The notes below the pieces were generated by a model. It did no database searches and had not been told where the DNA came from. It was given only the letters and a program-made list of their open reading frames with translations. Shown in pieces: positions 1 through 9,098 of a stretch of DNA of 64,000 nt. This DNA is from Agrobacterium sp. AGB01. GTDB taxonomy: Bacteria; Pseudomonadota; Alphaproteobacteria; Rhizobiales; Rhizobiaceae. The DNA lies in assembly GCF_014851585.1 (NCBI RefSeq), contig NZ_JACVAB010000001.1, positions 1,178,001 through 1,242,000 on the forward strand. The letters run 5' to 3'. Position 1 is the stretch's first letter. Every line of letters starts with the position of its first letter. Position numbers and translations under genes: made by a program.

Positions 1-8
1 GCAAAAAA

Positions 9-34
9 AAACAAGGCGTTGAAGCCTTGTTTTC
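9..34 (+). terminator. Rho-independent terminator of the gene before the window
   Basis: A 9-bp perfect stem (aaacaaggc / gccttgttt, six-base loop) is followed by a short T stretch. It also has A residues in front, so it could work in both directions. The gene it ends lies outside the window. Confidence 0.7.
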
Positions 35-238
35 TAATTTTCGCGTGATCTGTAACCGTTGCCGGGGCAGCGACGAAGCGCGCCTAAGATCTGATCCTCC
101 CAAGACTGACCGCGAAATTGGCAGGAATTTGTTCTTCATGCCTGTTTTATGAGCTAAAGCTAGCCCAATCTCCGATGCTTGTCATTAGATTTTTTGCATT
201 TTTGCTACAGTCGGCAAAAAATTCCCTATTGGGCGATA

Positions 239-302
239 TGTCGCAACGCAAGCGACAAAAATATTCTGCGACAATCAGTAATAGTGGATATTGATGTCGC
301 AA
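239..302. repeat. Four copies of the octamer TGTCGCAA upstream of proS
   Basis: TGTCGCAA or its reverse complement (allowing one end mismatch) occurs at 239-246 (+), 252-258 (-), 267-274 (-) and 295-302 (+). The first, third and fourth start 28 bp apart. The first two form an inverted repeat with a 5-7 base spacer. The rest of positions 35-444 holds no convincing gene. The cluster may be an operator for proS or an unseen upstream gene; the cognate protein is not known to me. Confidence 0.4.
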
Positions 303-444
303 AATCGTCATGTGCGTGGTTTCTGGTGTTGTCCAGTGCCGGGTTTCCTTCTGTCTGGGAAACGTTTATGAACGGCGCAAACAGCCCTTTGTTGCGGCGA
401 TTCCCGGCAGGAGAGTCCGGATCGCCAAAGTCACGGAATCCGAT

Positions 445-1767
445 ATGCGTCTCAGCCGTTATTTCATGCCCATCCTCAAGGAAAATCCCAAGGAAGCGGA
501 GATCGTTTCGCATCGCCTTATGTTGCGTGCAGGCATGATCCGCCAGCACTCGCAGGGCATTTATTCCTGGCTGCCGCTGGGCAAGCGCGTTCTCGACAAG
601 GTCAACAAGATCGTGCGTGAAGAACAGAACCGTGCCGGCGCCGTTGAACTGTTGATGCCAACACTGCAGTCCGCAGAGCTGTGGCAGGAGAGCGGCCGTT
701 ATGAAGATTACGGCAAGGAAATGCTGCGCATCAAGGACCGTCAGGATCGCCAGATGCTGTACGGCCCAACCAACGAGGAAATGATCACCGACATTTTCCG
801 TTCTTACGTCAAATCCTACAAGAATCTGCCGCTGAACCTCTACCACATTCAGCTGAAGTTCCGTGATGAGCTACGTCCACGTTTCGGCACCATGCGCTCG
901 CGCGAGTTCCTGATGAAGGATGCCTATTCTTTCGACCTGACGAAGGAAGGCGCCATTCATTCCTATAACAAGATGTTCACCGCGTACCTGCGCACCTTCT
1001 CGCGTCTTGGTCTGCGCGCCATTCCGATGCGTGCTGACACTGGCCCAATCGGTGGCAACCACAGCCATGAATTCATCATTCTGGCCGACACGGGTGAATC
1101 GGAAGTGTTCTGCCACAAGAGCTTCCTCGACCGCGATATTCCTGCTGCCGACACCAATTTCGATGATGTCGCCGGCCTGCAGGCGGTGTTCGACGACTGG
1201 ACCTCGGATTACGCTGCCACGTCTGAAATGCACGACGAAGCCGCTTACGACGCGATGCCTGAAGACAAGCGCATTTCGGCGCGCGGTATCGAAGTAGGCC
1301 ACATCTTCTATTTCGGCACCAAATATTCCGAGCCGATGGGTGCGAAGGTGCAGGGTCCGGATGGCAAGGAACACCTTGTCCACATGGGTTCCTACGGCAT
1401 TGGACCAACACGCCTTGTTCCCGCCATCATTGAAGCATCGCATGACGAAAACGGAATCATCTGGCCGGATTCGGTTGCCCCATTTGATGTTGTCATCATC
1501 AACATGAAGGCAGGCGAAGCATCGACCGACGCCGCATGCGAAAAGCTTTATTATACGCTGACAAATGCCGGCAAGGATGTGCTGTACGACGATACCGATG
1601 ACCGTGCCGGTCAGAAGTTCGCAACGGCCGATCTGATCGGTGTTCCGTTGCAGATCATCGTTGGACCACGTTCGGTTGCCAATGGTGAAGTTGAAGTGAA
1701 AAACCGCAAGACCGGCGAACGTGAAAACGTCACGATCGAAGCAGCATTGAACAGGGTCCTCGGCTGA
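445..1767 (+). CDS. proS: Prolyl-tRNA synthetase, short alphaproteobacterial type
   Basis: Charges tRNA(Pro) with proline in the cytoplasm. The 440-residue product starts [19 protein letters not shown], the conserved N-terminus of rhizobial ProS, so I start it at 445 rather than at the in-frame codon at 310, which would add 45 residues of unlikely sequence. The class II core is clear: motif 2 around [17 protein letters not shown] (about residue 140) followed by MKDAYSFD, the [11 protein letters not shown] segment, and motif 3 around [13 protein letters not shown]. The large editing insertion of E. coli-type ProS is absent, as is usual in alphaproteobacteria. The anticodon-binding domain occupies the last third. 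No good Shine-Dalgarno sequence is visible before 445. lolC follows after 22 bp, so the two are probably cotranscribed. Confidence 0.96.
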   Translation: MRLSRYFMPILKENPKEAEIVSHRLMLRAGMIRQHSQGIYSWLPLGKRVLDKVNKIVREEQNRAGAVELLMPTLQSAELWQESGRYEDYGKEMLRIKDRQDRQMLYGPTNEEMITDIFRSYVKSYKNLPLNLYHIQLKFRDELRPRFGTMRSREFLMKDAYSFDLTKEGAIHSYNKMFTAYLRTFSRLGLRAIPMRADTGPIGGNHSHEFIILADTGESEVFCHKSFLDRDIPAADTNFDDVAGLQAVFDDWTSDYAATSEMHDEAAYDAMPEDKRISARGIEVGHIFYFGTKYSEPMGAKVQGPDGKEHLVHMGSYGIGPTRLVPAIIEASHDENGIIWPDSVAPFDVVIINMKAGEASTDAACEKLYYTLTNAGKDVLYDDTDDRAGQKFATADLIGVPLQIIVGPRSVANGEVEVKNRKTGERENVTIEAALNRVLG

Positions 1768-1789
1768 ACGGCTGAGGCGGGGAGACGAG

Positions 1790-3097
1790 ATGGCACAAGC
1801 CGGGGCTGACAACGCTGCTGGTCAATCCGTGAAGGATACCGCTGCGCGGCCGTTTTCGGCCTTTGAGCGCATGGTCGCGTGGCGCTACCTGCGCGCCCGC
1901 CGCAAAGAGGCGTTCATTTCGGTGATCGCCGGTTTTTCTTTTGTTGGCATTATGCTGGGTGTGGCAACGCTCATCATTGTTATGGCGGTGATGAACGGTT
2001 TCCGCACCGAGCTGATTTCCCGAATTCTGGGCATTAACGGCCATATGGTCGTGCAGCCCATTGATAGCCCGTTCAACAATTACGATGAGCTGGCTAAAAA
2101 ATTTGCAGGCATCAAGGGCATCACCATGGCACTGCCACTGGTGGAAGGCCAGACGCTGGCGCAGGGGCGCGCCGGTGCAGGCAGCGGCGCGCTGGTGCGC
2201 GGCGTGCGCGGCGAGGACCTTGAGAAGCTGAAAGAGGTTTCCAGCAACATCAAGGTCGGCGATCTCGTGGGTTACATGTCCGGTGAGGGCGTGCTGGTCG
2301 GTTCCCGCCTGGCCTCGTCACTTGGTGTCACAGCCGGTGACCAGATCACCCTGATTGCGCCGGAAGGCGACATCACGCCGATGGGTGTCAATCCGCGCGT
2401 CAAATCCTACACGATCTCAGGCGTTTTCGAGATCGGTATGTCGGAATATGACGCCTCGATGGTCTACATGCCGCTTCCCGAAGCGCAGCTTTATTTCAAT
2501 GCAGATGGTCTGGTGCAATCGATCGAGCTGTTCGTGGAGCATCCAGATCAGGTTGATACACTGCGTCCACTGGTGGAAGAAGCCGCAGGCCGGCAGATTT
2601 ACATCACCGACTGGCGTCAGCGTAACCAGACCTTCTTCTCGGCCCTTCAGGTTGAACGCAACGTGATGTTCATGATCCTGACGCTGATCGTGCTTGTCGC
2701 AGCGCTTAACATCATTTCCGGCCTCATCATGCTGGTGAAGGATAAAGGTAGCGACATTGCCATTCTGCGCACCATGGGTGCAAGTTCCGGAGCGGTCATG
2801 CGTATCTTCTTCATGACCGGTGCTGCGATTGGTCTTGTGGGTACCTTTGCCGGTGTTCTGCTCGGCGTGATTGTCTGCCTGAACGTGGAATCGATCCGCC
2901 AGTTCTTCTCGTGGGTGTCGGGTACGGTGCTGTTTGATCCGCAGCTCTATTTCCTCAGCCAGCTTCCGGCTGAAATGGATATTAGTGAAACCATTTCCGT
3001 TGTCATCATGGCGTTGACGCTGTCGTTCATTGCCACGATCTTTCCGGCATGGCGGGCTTCAAAGCTCGATCCTGTGCAGGCTCTGCGATACGAATAA
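1790..3097 (+). CDS. lolC: Lipoprotein-releasing ABC transporter permease LolC/LolE
   Basis: Inner-membrane permease of the Lol system that extracts outer-membrane-destined lipoproteins and hands them to the periplasmic carrier LolA. The 435-residue protein has the family layout: a cytoplasmic N-terminus with ARRKEAFISVIAGFSFVGIMLG leading into TM1 (about residues 40-65), a large periplasmic domain (about 70-300), then three TM segments at about 310-335, 345-375 and 400-420, ending WRASKLDPVQALRYE. A GGGGAGACGAG ribosome site lies just before the ATG. As in other alphaproteobacteria, one permease gene rather than the LolC/LolE pair precedes lolD, so the transporter is presumably a permease homodimer with LolD. 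Confidence 0.94.
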   Translation: MAQAGADNAAGQSVKDTAARPFSAFERMVAWRYLRARRKEAFISVIAGFSFVGIMLGVATLIIVMAVMNGFRTELISRILGINGHMVVQPIDSPFNNYDELAKKFAGIKGITMALPLVEGQTLAQGRAGAGSGALVRGVRGEDLEKLKEVSSNIKVGDLVGYMSGEGVLVGSRLASSLGVTAGDQITLIAPEGDITPMGVNPRVKSYTISGVFEIGMSEYDASMVYMPLPEAQLYFNADGLVQSIELFVEHPDQVDTLRPLVEEAAGRQIYITDWRQRNQTFFSALQVERNVMFMILTLIVLVAALNIISGLIMLVKDKGSDIAILRTMGASSGAVMRIFFMTGAAIGLVGTFAGVLLGVIVCLNVESIRQFFSWVSGTVLFDPQLYFLSQLPAEMDISETISVVIMALTLSFIATIFPAWRASKLDPVQALRYE

Positions 3098-3112
3098 GGA
3101 ACGCGACATATC

Positions 3113-3796
3113 ATGAGCAGAAACATCGCGTTGCGGCTGACGGGCGTACATAGAAGTTACGGGCAGGGCGACAGTGTCCTCCATATTCTCAACAATGCCG
3201 AGTTCGAATTGCGAAGTGGCGAGATTGTTGCGCTGGTCGCACCGTCGGGCACGGGTAAATCCACGCTGCTGCATCTTGCTGGTTTGCTGGAGCACCCGGA
3301 CGAGGGTGAGGTTTATGTCGATGGTTTGCCTTGCGGCACATTGGCGGATGACAAGCGAACGGCAATCCGCCGCAGCGATATCGGTTTCGTCTACCAGTTC
3401 CATCACCTGCTGCCGGAATTCACCGCGCTTGAAAATATCATGATGCCGCAATTGATTGCCGGTCTTTCCGACAAGGAAGCCCGTCAGCGCGCCGCACAGC
3501 TTCTTGACTACATGCGGATTGGCCACCGTGCCGATCACCGTCCGGCTGAGCTTTCCGGTGGTGAACAGCAGCGCGTGGCCATTGCCCGTGCCGTTGCCAA
3601 TGCACCGCTTCTGCTGCTGGCCGATGAGCCAACCGGCAACCTCGATCCCGAGACGGCCCATTATGTGTTTGAAGCGCTGGAAGCTCTGGTGCGCCAGTCT
3701 GGTCTTGCGGCGCTGATTGCGACCCATAATCACGATCTGGCCGCACGCATGGATCGTCGCGTCACGATCTCCGAAGGCAAGATCGTCAGCTTCTGA
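3113..3796 (+). CDS. lolD: Lipoprotein-releasing system ATPase LolD
   Basis: ATP-binding subunit that powers lipoprotein release by LolC. The 227-residue protein carries Walker [10 protein letters not shown] (about residue 43), the Q-loop in [12 protein letters not shown], the LolD-type signature [14 protein letters not shown], Walker [14 protein letters not shown] and the switch histidine in ATHNHD. The residue before PSGTGKST is Ala rather than Gly, which I believe is usual in rhizobial LolD. It lies 15 bp after lolC and is followed by a strong terminator, so it closes the proS-lolC-lolD unit. Confidence 0.95.
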   Translation: MSRNIALRLTGVHRSYGQGDSVLHILNNAEFELRSGEIVALVAPSGTGKSTLLHLAGLLEHPDEGEVYVDGLPCGTLADDKRTAIRRSDIGFVYQFHHLLPEFTALENIMMPQLIAGLSDKEARQRAAQLLDYMRIGHRADHRPAELSGGEQQRVAIARAVANAPLLLLADEPTGNLDPETAHYVFEALEALVRQSGLAALIATHNHDLAARMDRRVTISEGKIVSF

Positions 3797-3829
3797 TTTT
3801 GCCGCACATCACATGACCTGAGTTTGAGG

Positions 3830-3860
3830 AAAACCCGGCCACCGCGCCGGGTTTTCTTTT
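3830..3860 (+). terminator. Terminator after lolD
   Basis: A 10-bp perfect GC-rich stem (aaaacccggc / gccgggtttt, six-base loop) is followed by CTTTT. It ends the proS-lolC-lolD transcript and separates it from the small gene that follows. Confidence 0.9.
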
Positions 3861-3923
3861 GCGCGCACATCACGCGGGAACTTTCACGCCGCAACGGAAT
3901 TTAAAAGAGACCTAAAAAACATA

Positions 3924-3958
3924 TTGACTCTGAAACAAAATGAGAACAAACTGGAAAC
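3924..3958 (+). promoter_or_regulatory. Candidate promoter with SOS-box-like direct repeats
   Basis: TTGACT at 3924-3929 is a good -35; 17 bp later CAAACT (3947-3952) is a poor -10. Between and across them lie three direct repeats at exact 11-bp spacing: AAAC (3933), GAAC (3944), AAAC (3955), that is AAAC-N7-GAAC-N7-AAAC. The rhizobial LexA box is GAAC-N7-GAAC; the dinB gene of this window has a perfect one. Here two of three half-sites have one mismatch, so LexA binding is an inference. Confidence 0.45.
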
Positions 3959-3979
3959 ATAACGAGTAAGGAGAGTACA

Positions 3980-4066
3980 ATGACCGACATGATCCGTGAC
4001 GTTGCCGCCTTCGCTTCCATCGCTGTCTTTGTTGCCAGCTTTTCTATGATCCTCACTGCACTCTGA
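3980..4066 (+). CDS. 28-residue single-pass membrane peptide, unannotated small gene
   Basis: The frame begins MTDMIRDVAAFAS and ends with TGA after 28 codons. It has a strong ribosome site, AAGGAGAG, 6-12 bases before the ATG. Residues 8-28 are almost entirely hydrophobic (Ala, Phe, Val, Ile, Leu), giving one membrane span with a short charged N-terminus (Asp, Arg, Asp). It stands alone between the lolD terminator and a 9-bp stem hairpin, so it is its own transcription unit. A candidate promoter with SOS-like repeats lies just upstream. Caulobacter SidA is a 29-residue SOS-induced membrane inhibitor of FtsW; length and topology fit, but I cannot show homology. It may instead be a conserved rhizobial peptide of unknown role. 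Confidence 0.65.
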   Translation: MTDMIRDVAAFASIAVFVASFSMILTAL

Positions 4067-4074
4067 TATTTTTG

Positions 4075-4100
4075 CCGCACATAACAGCGTGTATGTGCGG
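4075..4100 (+). terminator. Hairpin after the 28-residue peptide gene
   Basis: A perfect 9-bp stem (ccgcacata / tatgtgcgg, eight-base loop) begins nine bases after the stop codon. The following sequence TTGTCCTCGTTGTT is only moderately T-rich, so termination is likely but not certain. Confidence 0.6.
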
Positions 4101-4182
4101 TTGTCCTCGTTGTTCTGTGCTATTGGCTGTGGACTTTGCGGGCTGAACATCAGAAAATCCCCCGTGATTCAGAACACGGGAT

Positions 4183-7100
4183 ATGCGGCGCATGAGTGAT
4201 ACCAATTCCACCAATGGAAATGCAGGGCAGGCCGGTGGAACACCGGGTTTCGTGCATCTTCGGGTTCACTCGGCCTATTCGCTTCTGGAAGGCGCGTTGC
4301 CGCTTAAAAAGGTTATGTCCAAGGCTGTGTCCGATGGGCAGCCAGCCATTGCCATAACCGACACCAACAATCTGTTCGTGGCACTGGAATTTTCGGAAAA
4401 GGCGCGTGATGAGGGCTTGCAGCCGATTATCGGCTGTCAGGTTTCCGTTGATATGGAAGACGCCATTGAAGAACGGCGTTCGAACAATCTCGCAAAACTT
4501 CCCGCCCTTGTGTTCCTTGCAGCCACCGCTGCGGGTTACGAGCGCCTGGTGGATCTCATCAGTCGCGCTTATCTCGATGGTGAAAGTGGCCAGTCGGTAC
4601 GCGTTCATCGCTCCTGGCTGGAAGAGGGCGATAATGACGGGCTGATCGTGCTGACCGGCGCCTCTGGCGGCCCTGTCGATATGGCCCTGAAAGACGGGCA
4701 CACCGCCCTGGCTGAGAAGCGCTTACTGGCCCTCAAGGGCCTGTTCGGCAATCGCCTTTATATGGAATTGCAGCGGCAGGGCAATTATGACCGGGCGCAT
4801 GAGCGCCGTGTCTTGACGCTTGCCTATGAGAACGACGTGCCGCTGGTTGCCACCAACGAAGCCTTTTTTCCGTCACGCGCCGATTACGAGGCCCATGATG
4901 CGTTGATGGCCGTGGCCCACAACGCCATCGTCTCCGATGATACCCGCTTTCGCCTGACGCCAGACCATTATCTCAAGAGCCGCGAGGAAATGGTGAAACT
5001 GTTTTCCGATTTGCCGGAGGCATTGGAAAACACCGTCGAAGTGGCGCATCGTTGCTCCTACGTGCTGAAAAAGCGCGGACCTATTCTGCCGCGCTTTACC
5101 GGCGCCAGTGACGATACCGATGCTGCCGAAAAGGCGGAGTCGGAAGAACTGCGCCGTCAGGCCGTTGAAGGCCTGGATATGCGCATCGAAAAGCTCGGTA
5201 TTGCCGCTGGCTATACCGAAGAAGAATACCGCGAACGACTGGACTTCGAACTCGGCATTATCGAGCGTATGAAATTTCCCGGTTACTTCCTGATCGTTGC
5301 CGACTTTATCAAATGGGCCAAGAACCACGATATCCCGGTTGGTCCGGGCCGTGGTTCCGGTGCGGGCTCTCTGGTTGCTTACGCGCTGACCATTACTGAC
5401 GTTGATCCGCTGCGCTTCTCGTTGCTGTTCGAACGCTTCCTCAATCCTGAACGCGTTTCGATGCCCGACTTCGATATCGACTTCTGCCAGGACCGCCGCG
5501 AAGAGGTGATCCGCTATGTGCAGCAGAAATACGGCCGCGAACAGGTAGCGCAGATCATTACCTTCGGTTCATTGCAGGCGCGTGCGGCGCTGCGCGACGT
5601 TGGTCGTGTGCTGGAAATGCCTTACGGTCAGGTCGACAAGATCTGTAAGCTGGTGCCGAACAATCCGGCAAACCCGACGCCACTATCCAAGGCAATCGAA
5701 GAAGAACCGAGACTGCGCGAAGAGGCAGAGGCCGAGCCCGTGGTGGCGCGCCTGCTGGATATTGCCCAGAAGATCGAAGGTCTCTACCGCCACGCCTCGA
5801 CCCACGCCGCCGGTATCGTGATCGGCGACCGTCCGCTGTCAAAGCTGGTGCCGATGTACCGCGATCCGCGCTCCGACATGCCGGTAACCCAGTTCAACAT
5901 GAAGTGGGTTGAAAGCGCCGGTCTCGTCAAGTTCGACTTTTTGGGTCTGAAAACCCTGACCGTGTTGAAGGTCGCGGTGGATTTTGTTGCCAAGCGCGGC
6001 ATTCATGTCGATCTGGCCGGCATTCCGCTGGATGACCAGAAGACCTATGAAATGCTTTCGCGTGGTGAAACCATCGGCGTGTTCCAGGTGGAAAGCGCGG
6101 GCATGCGTAAGGCGCTGATTGGTATGCGCCCCGACTGCATCGAGGACATTATTGCGCTTGTGGCGCTTTATCGTCCGGGCCCGATGGAAAACATTCCGGT
6201 CTACAATGCCCGTAAACACGGCGAGGAAGAGCTGGAATCGATCCATCCGATGATCGACCACCTGCTGAAGGAAACGCAGGGCGTTATCATCTACCAGGAA
6301 CAGGTGATGCAGATCGCCCAGGTTCTCTCCGGTTACTCGCTCGGCGAGGCCGATCTTCTACGTCGCGCGATGGGTAAGAAGATCAAGGAGGAGATGGACA
6401 AGCAGCGCGAACGTTTCGTCGAAGGCGCGATGAAGAACAATGTGTCGAAGGCGCAGTCCGACACGATTTTCGATCTTCTGGCCAAGTTCGCCAACTACGG
6501 CTTCAACAAGTCGCACGCAGCTGCCTACGCGATTGTCTCCTACCAGACGGCCTATATGAAGGCGCATTATCCGGTGGAATTCCTTGCCGCCTCGATGACA
6601 CTTGATATGGCCAACACCGAAAAGATCAACGACTTCCGCCAGGACGCCTCGCGTATGGGCATCGAAATCGTCGCGCCTTCGGTGCAGACGTCGTTCCGCA
6701 AGTTCGAGACGGGTGAAAACCGCATCTATTATTCGCTGGCGGCCTTGAAGGGCGTCGGTGAAGGCGCCGTTGACCACATAGTTGAGGTGAGGGGTGACAA
6801 ACCCTTTGCCAGCCTTGAGGATTTCTGCCAGCGCATCGATCCAAAACAGATCAACCGGCGTGTGTTTGAAAGCCTGATCAATGCCGGTGCCTTCGATTGT
6901 TTCGGACGTGACCGTGCCGAACTGATTGGTGGTCTTGATCGCGTTATCGGTTTTGCGCAACTGGCACAGGAAAATCGCGTCAGCGGTCAGTCGGACATGT
7001 TCGGCTCCGGTGGCGCCAATGGTCCGGAACGGCTTGCACTGCCAACCTTCTCGCCATTTCTGGCCTCTGAAAAGCTGCTTCGGGAATATCAGGTTCTTGG

Positions 7101-7683
7101 CTTTTACCTGACCGCCCATCCGCTCGATACATATCGTGCGACGCTCGAAAAGTTACGTGTGCAGAACATTGCCGATTTCACCGTCGCGGTAAAACAGGGC
7201 GCGACTGCCGGTCGCCTGGCCGGTACGGTAACCGGAAAACAGGAGCGCAAGACCAAGACCGGTAACAAGATGGGCATCGTGACCTTCTCGGATGCGTCCG
7301 GTCAGTATGAGGCTGTTCTGTTTTCGGAAGGGCTTGGCCAGTACCGCGATCTGCTGGAAGTTGGCAAATCGCTTGTTATCACCGTTCAGGCGGATGAGCG
7401 CCCTGAAGGCATCGGCCTTCGTATTCTGACCGCTCAGTCACTGGAGGAAAAATCCGTCTCGATGCAGAAGGCATTGCGGGTTTTTGTCCGCGATTCCGGT
7501 CCGCTTAAAATGATTGCCAAACACCTCAACGCCAAGGGCGATGGTCTGGTGTCCTTCATCGTGATCAAGGATGACGGGCAGCGCGAGATTGAGGTGGAAT
7601 TGACTGAAAAATTCCGTATCTCACCGGAAATTGCCGCCGCCTTGCGGGCAGCTCCCGGCATTGTCGATGTCGAATTGATGTAA
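4183..7683 (+). CDS. dnaE: DNA polymerase III alpha subunit
   Basis: Replicative polymerase of the chromosome. The 1166-residue protein has the standard order: PHP domain opening with FVHLRVHSAYSLLEGALP (about residues 18-35), the fingers/palm region with GPGRGSGAGSLVAYALTITD, the catalytic PDFDIDFCQDRR (Asp at about 429, 431 and 433) and the third acidic residue in LVKFDFLGL, then the YNARKHG/EQVMQIA and GYSLGEADLLRRAMGKK segments, a helix-hairpin-helix region and a C-terminal OB fold. Length fits DnaE1. The start could equally be the ATG at 4192 (MSDTNS), since both follow the same GGGA. The inverted repeat CCCGTG/CACGGG (4160-4179) lies immediately before it. The gene stands alone, ending in a two-way hairpin. 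Confidence 0.96.
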   Translation: MRRMSDTNSTNGNAGQAGGTPGFVHLRVHSAYSLLEGALPLKKVMSKAVSDGQPAIAITDTNNLFVALEFSEKARDEGLQPIIGCQVSVDMEDAIEERRSNNLAKLPALVFLAATAAGYERLVDLISRAYLDGESGQSVRVHRSWLEEGDNDGLIVLTGASGGPVDMALKDGHTALAEKRLLALKGLFGNRLYMELQRQGNYDRAHERRVLTLAYENDVPLVATNEAFFPSRADYEAHDALMAVAHNAIVSDDTRFRLTPDHYLKSREEMVKLFSDLPEALENTVEVAHRCSYVLKKRGPILPRFTGASDDTDAAEKAESEELRRQAVEGLDMRIEKLGIAAGYTEEEYRERLDFELGIIERMKFPGYFLIVADFIKWAKNHDIPVGPGRGSGAGSLVAYALTITDVDPLRFSLLFERFLNPERVSMPDFDIDFCQDRREEVIRYVQQKYGREQVAQIITFGSLQARAALRDVGRVLEMPYGQVDKICKLVPNNPANPTPLSKAIEEEPRLREEAEAEPVVARLLDIAQKIEGLYRHASTHAAGIVIGDRPLSKLVPMYRDPRSDMPVTQFNMKWVESAGLVKFDFLGLKTLTVLKVAVDFVAKRGIHVDLAGIPLDDQKTYEMLSRGETIGVFQVESAGMRKALIGMRPDCIEDIIALVALYRPGPMENIPVYNARKHGEEELESIHPMIDHLLKETQGVIIYQEQVMQIAQVLSGYSLGEADLLRRAMGKKIKEEMDKQRERFVEGAMKNNVSKAQSDTIFDLLAKFANYGFNKSHAAAYAIVSYQTAYMKAHYPVEFLAASMTLDMANTEKINDFRQDASRMGIEIVAPSVQTSFRKFETGENRIYYSLAALKGVGEGAVDHIVEVRGDKPFASLEDFCQRIDPKQINRRVFESLINAGAFDCFGRDRAELIGGLDRVIGFAQLAQENRVSGQSDMFGSGGANGPERLALPTFSPFLASEKLLREYQVLGFYLTAHPLDTYRATLEKLRVQNIADFTVAVKQGATAGRLAGTVTGKQERKTKTGNKMGIVTFSDASGQYEAVLFSEGLGQYRDLLEVGKSLVITVQADERPEGIGLRILTAQSLEEKSVSMQKALRVFVRDSGPLKMIAKHLNAKGDGLVSFIVIKDDGQREIEVELTEKFRISPEIAAALRAAPGIVDVELM

Positions 7684-7696
7684 GGCCTTAAAACAA

Positions 7697-7727
7697 TTAT
7701 CGCCCCGTTTTGTCTGCGGGGCGATAA
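7697..7727. terminator. Two-way hairpin between dnaE and the L,D-transpeptidase gene
   Basis: A perfect 10-bp stem (ttatcgcccc / ggggcgataa, 11-base loop) lies between the convergent genes. The minus-strand side continues into ATTGTTTTAA, so it probably ends the minus-strand gene best; the plus side lacks a T run. Confidence 0.7.
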
Positions 7728-7749
7728 GGCAAGAACCGAAATCTGGCGG

Positions 7750-8991
7750 TTACGACGGGCGTCGTATCGTCTTGGTGATGGTAATGAAATCGGTCCCCTG
7801 TCCGGTCTCGGGGAAGTGACTGAGGTCTGTAATGGTAATCGATGTGCCAGCGACCAGCAGGTCTTCAATGCGTTTGCGCGCGTCGTTGGGAATGTCGATC
7901 CGGTCGAGAACTTCGCTGGCGCTTTCCTGCAATTCGAATTTGTCCGCATCGATACCGAGCCTGCGCATTGTAGCGGCAGGCAGGTGGTTTTCGAGCGTGA
8001 TCGAATACCAGTCGGCCCGCCCACCGGCGTGATCAACGGCCGTTGCTTCCAGGAAATGTGTACCAAGCGGCAGGTTGGGGTCCTTGATACCAACGGCCAC
8101 CTCGAACAGTGGCTTAAAGTCCTGGCGTACCTGAAGCTGCCCTGCCGGCGGGGCGTCGTAACCGCTCGCCGCATAAAGCGCTGTCACGAATGCATCGGTA
8201 ACAGCGGTTCCTTTTTCGCTCAGGCCCTTCCAGCGTTTGAAGCCATTGATGGCGCTGATGGTCATCTGTCCCATCTGGCCATCGGTCTTGCCGGCGTCAA
8301 AACCAAGCGTGTTGAGCATGGTCTGGATGTCGACCATCTTTTCGCGGTCGCCGCGTCGTGTGATCAGGATACGCATCGGTTTGGTGGTCGGTTTAACGAC
8401 CGTTTCCGGCGTCACTGAATTGGTGTGTTCATTCATCGCCACTTCCACCTTCAATGAAGGATCGAAGGAGGCGGGACGCAACTCGACATCGGACAGCAGC
8501 AGATTGCCATCAGGCTGTTCAACGGTCGGTTGGAACAATGTGCTGTGCCAGATGCGCTGCGGCTCAACCGGTTTTTCGGACACGATCACATGTACGCCGC
8601 GCTCGGTCTTGCCATAAAGCGATTGGGCAAACCCCGCCGGCAGGCGAATACAGCCATGCGATGCGGGGTAGTTCGGCACCTTGCCTTCGTGAAGCGCAAT
8701 ACCGGACCATGTCAACCGCTGCATGAAGGGCATCGGCGCATTCGAATAGATATTCGATTCGTGGTATTTGCGTTTCTCAAGAATTGAGAAAATGCCGGTT
8801 GGCGTGTCATGACCGGGTTTGCCGGTCGAAACTTTTGAGGTTTTTATCAGTTCGCCATTGTCATAAACGGCAAGAGACTGGGTGCTTTTCGAAACGATAA
8901 TTTGCAGTCCTGCGGAATCATACGCAAAGGCACTTTGTGCCAGTACGGAAGTCGACAAAAGACAAGCACCCAGAAAAAGACGCAATACCAT
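7750..8991 (-). CDS. L,D-transpeptidase (YkuD domain) with peptidoglycan-binding domain
   Basis: Periplasmic enzyme that forms 3-3 crosslinks in murein or anchors proteins to it. The 413-residue product starts MVLRLFLGACLLSTSVLA, a signal peptide, and I prefer this ATG, with GGAG about 12 bases upstream, over the TTG at 9036. The YkuD domain (about residues 30-155) has the catalytic motif HEGKVPNYPASHGCIRL. A peptidoglycan-binding domain 1 repeat follows at about 215-275 (DIQTMLNTLGFDAGKTDGQMGQMT). The C-terminal 120 residues are of unknown fold. Rhizobiales genomes carry many such enzymes, consistent with polar growth; the specific paralogue cannot be named. Confidence 0.9.
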   Translation of the reverse strand: MVLRLFLGACLLSTSVLAQSAFAYDSAGLQIIVSKSTQSLAVYDNGELIKTSKVSTGKPGHDTPTGIFSILEKRKYHESNIYSNAPMPFMQRLTWSGIALHEGKVPNYPASHGCIRLPAGFAQSLYGKTERGVHVIVSEKPVEPQRIWHSTLFQPTVEQPDGNLLLSDVELRPASFDPSLKVEVAMNEHTNSVTPETVVKPTTKPMRILITRRGDREKMVDIQTMLNTLGFDAGKTDGQMGQMTISAINGFKRWKGLSEKGTAVTDAFVTALYAASGYDAPPAGQLQVRQDFKPLFEVAVGIKDPNLPLGTHFLEATAVDHAGGRADWYSITLENHLPAATMRRLGIDADKFELQESASEVLDRIDIPNDARKRIEDLLVAGTSITITDLSHFPETGQGTDFITITKTIRRPS

Positions 8992-9098
8992 GGGGCTACT
9001 TACTCCAACGCAATACAGAGGCTTGGAGTTTATCAATTAGCATTTAATGAAGTTTTTAAGCGCCTTCACGACTTCGTGTAATTGCGCCGTTTTACAGC

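Noticed and set aside
226-846. Long minus-strand frame opposite proS
   Set aside because: It is the shadow of the proS reading frame; no ribosome site, no family match, and proS is certain.
4160-4179. CCCGTG/CACGGG hairpin just before dnaE as a riboswitch
   Set aside because: Only a 6-bp stem without conserved loops; it may influence the start codon, but there is no basis for a riboswitch.
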